From the NCBI GenBank assembly GCA_015059955.1, contig SUZK01000002.1, positions 273,568 to 337,567 of the forward strand: a stretch of DNA of 64,000 nucleotides, given 5' to 3'. Position numbers and translations under genes: made by a program. Below the pieces are notes generated by a model. It made no database searches, was not told where the DNA came from, and saw nothing but the letters and a program-made list of their open reading frames with translations. This DNA is from Rikenellaceae bacterium (GTDB taxonomy: Bacteria > Bacteroidota > Bacteroidia > Bacteroidales > Rikenellaceae). Below are positions 62,478 through 64,000 of this stretch, one piece after another. The number at the start of each line of letters is the position of its first letter. The first letter of the stretch is position 1.

Positions 62478-62586
62478 TCACGACTGCCGCTCGCCTTCCA
62501 GAAACAAATTCTGTAAAACTACTTATGTGTAGCGTAGCGGAACACCTTTAGAAACTACTAACTCTCCTTAAGGTTTGCGCAGAGCG
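62478..62586 (+). repeat. Repeat family B, copy 2 (right of the toxin-antitoxin pair)
   Basis: Starts within the right arm of the family hairpin (CTCACGACTGCCGCTCG) and continues through the tail 62524-62585, which aligns with 61511-61571. The left arm of the hairpin is missing. Confidence 0.7.
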
Positions 62587-62731
62587 TAGAGTGGTGATGT
62601 TTGGCGGACGCCATAGGCGTAGGCTGTGAGGTATCGTGCTGTGAGAGCTTGCTCACAAATGGCAACGATGCTTCACAGCCTATATGTTGCAACGCAACGC
62701 GCCATACATCACACCTCGCAGGTTACTCTGC
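62579..62731 (+). other. Structured non-coding region with stacked inverted repeats
   Basis: Nested pairs, from outside in: GCAGAG/CTCTGC (62579-62584, 62726-62731), GTGGTGATGT with GGCG against GCGCC with ACATCACAC (62591-62606, 62698-62714), TAGGCTGTGA with ATCGT against ACGAT with TCACAGCCTA (62620-62637, 62665-62682), and GTGAG/CTCAC (62641-62656). No open frame fits. It may be an RNA or the remains of a palindromic mobile element. Nothing else is seen in 62842-63217. Confidence 0.55.
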
Positions 62732-62749
62732 CACGCCGTGGGAGCAGTC

Positions 62750-62841
62750 AGTAGTTTTTACAGAATTTGTCATAAAAAAGAACGAGCGGGAGTCTCACGA
62801 CTGCCGCTCGCCTTCCAGAAACAAATTCTGTAAAAACTACT
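62750..62841. repeat. 92-bp palindromic element with 21-bp perfect ends (family B)
   Basis: AGTAGTTTTTACAGAATTTG at the left is repeated inversely at the right (62821-62841), a perfect 21-bp terminal inverted repeat. The centre has the family B hairpin GAGCGGGAGTC-TCAC-GACTGCCGCTC. The whole unit folds as one long hairpin, like a miniature palindromic element. Confidence 0.8.
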
Positions 62842-63217
62842 AACCCAAACTTAAATAAATGAAGAAACCTAACTACGTCGTTTTGGCGGCGTAGCTGTAC
62901 GAGTAATGTACAATACTCGTGCCAATATAACGTGTGGGGTATATCGAAAATTGTTCAACCTTGTGTTTTTCTCTACTTATGGGGTCTAATAAACGACCAA
63001 ACGAGCAAAATAGGGTGGTAGATGTGCGAATAATATGTGCCGTTATGCCATGACAATGAGGGTGCCACGCCTGTCATTTGTGACAAATAATGGCTATACC
63101 TATATATAATATAAGCGCAGACGTGCCTCAAAAAAAAAGTTCATCATATAACTTACTGATTGTGTGGTTAGTTGCAATATGATGCGTGAAATATTGCTAA
63201 AAAAAGTTTTTAAAATA

Positions 63218-63248
63218 TTTGGAGAATAAAAAATAAGCGCTACCTTTG
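63218..63248 (+). promoter_or_regulatory. rRNA promoter P1
   Basis: TTTG (63218-63221), 19 bases, TACCTTTG (63241-63248). The block matches the tRNA-Asn and tRNA-Val promoters closely (TTTG.AGAATAAAAAATA). Confidence 0.85.
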
Positions 63249-63331
63249 CAGCCGCAATCAGACGATAAGATGCGTTCTGGATGCATGCAGAGAGGTTCTT
63301 AGAAATAATTTTGAAAAAAGTTCCAAAAATG

Positions 63332-63363
63332 TTTGGTAGTTTCAAAAATGTGTTTTATCTTTG
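63332..63363 (+). promoter_or_regulatory. rRNA promoter P2
   Basis: TTTG (63332-63335), 20 bases, TATCTTTG (63356-63363). Preceded by GGTTCTTAGAAA, a possible boxA-like element of the P1 transcript. Confidence 0.8.
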
Positions 63364-63441
63364 CACCCGCTTTCGCCTCTAAAACGGCGACGAGCGAAAA
63401 AGGTTCTTAGAAAAATATTTTTGAAAAAAGTTTCCAAAAAA

Positions 63442-63473
63442 TTTGGTGGTTCAAAATATTTGCCTTACCTTTG
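63442..63473 (+). promoter_or_regulatory. rRNA promoter P3
   Basis: TTTG (63442-63445), 20 bases, TACCTTTG (63466-63473). GGTTCTTAGAAA also precedes it, and GGTTCTTTGATT follows before 16S. Confidence 0.82.
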
Positions 63474-63635
63474 CACCACTTTCCCACCTCAAAAAATGAG
63501 GTTCGAGAGTGACCGAAAATGGTTCTTTGATTTACTGGTTTTTATATTGAGAGAAAAGTGTAGTATTTATCTGTCAATTTCCTTTTAGGAAAAATTGAAA
63601 CAGTCAGGACTCTAACAATACATTTTAAATTTTTT

Positions 63636-64000
<365 letters not shown>

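Overview
The window is a chromosomal segment of an anaerobic Bacteroidales bacterium, most likely Alistipes or a close relative (Rikenellaceae). The 16S rRNA gene that starts at the right end has a sequence I associate with Alistipes. The promoters follow the Bacteroidetes form (TTTG, 19-21 bp, TAnnTTTG). The gene content also fits: DUF1573, TlpA/DUF4369-type thioredoxins, Porin_10, a TonB plug protein, NamZ, Kdo and lipid A genes, PFOR and a PPi-type phosphofructokinase. Genus level is inferred.

Layout. 1-7 kb: the end of an MFS transporter, pyruvate:ferredoxin oxidoreductase (nifJ), an iron-sulfur repair protein (ric) and a Ser/Thr kinase. 7-8.1 kb: no genes, but a perfect 282-bp tandem duplication containing 3' fragments of the adjacent tRNA-Leu. 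8.2-15.5 kb: lspA-xerC-hpf, a Cys-rich secreted protein, a membrane protein, rplS, the bifurcating transhydrogenase pair nfnA-nfnB, and a DUF1573 protein. 15.6-16.7 kb: tRNA-Asn, tRNA-Val (also with a 3'-end duplication) and tRNA-Arg. 16.7-21.3 kb: an operon coaD-lpxD-ruvC-two TlpA thioredoxins, preceded by a DUF6549-like protein. 21.5-33 kb: aspA, clpB, PPi-PFK, a plug-only TonB protein, a lytic transglycosylase, a porin and pssA. 33-45 kb: manC, then lon-kdsB-kdsA-kdsD-ubiD-HHH protein-rpsU on one strand, an acyl-CoA synthetase and queG. 45-60 kb: a very large DUF2723 glycosyltransferase-like protein, cysS, prfB, namZ, ftsY, rimO, a coiled-coil protein, zapA, a likely 6S RNA, rny and a DUF975 protein. 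60-64 kb: an accessory patch with a structured leader, an AT-rich secreted protein, a zeta-type toxin-antitoxin pair between direct repeats, palindromes, and three tandem rRNA promoters before 16S.

Together the genes describe anaerobic energy metabolism (PFOR, NfnAB, AspA, PPi-PFK), envelope construction (Kdo synthesis, LpxD, PssA, LspA, ManC, peptidoglycan enzymes), proteostasis (ClpB, Lon, Hpf) and translation.

The most unusual content is non-coding. (1) A structured element with apparent covariation lies immediately 5' of duplicated tRNA 3' ends at two unrelated tRNA loci. (2) A family of about 127-bp palindromes begins exactly at the stop codons of aspA, cysS, rny and pfk, with a fragment after clpB. 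(3) Nested-helix RNA candidates lie in the 60.5-62.9 kb patch.
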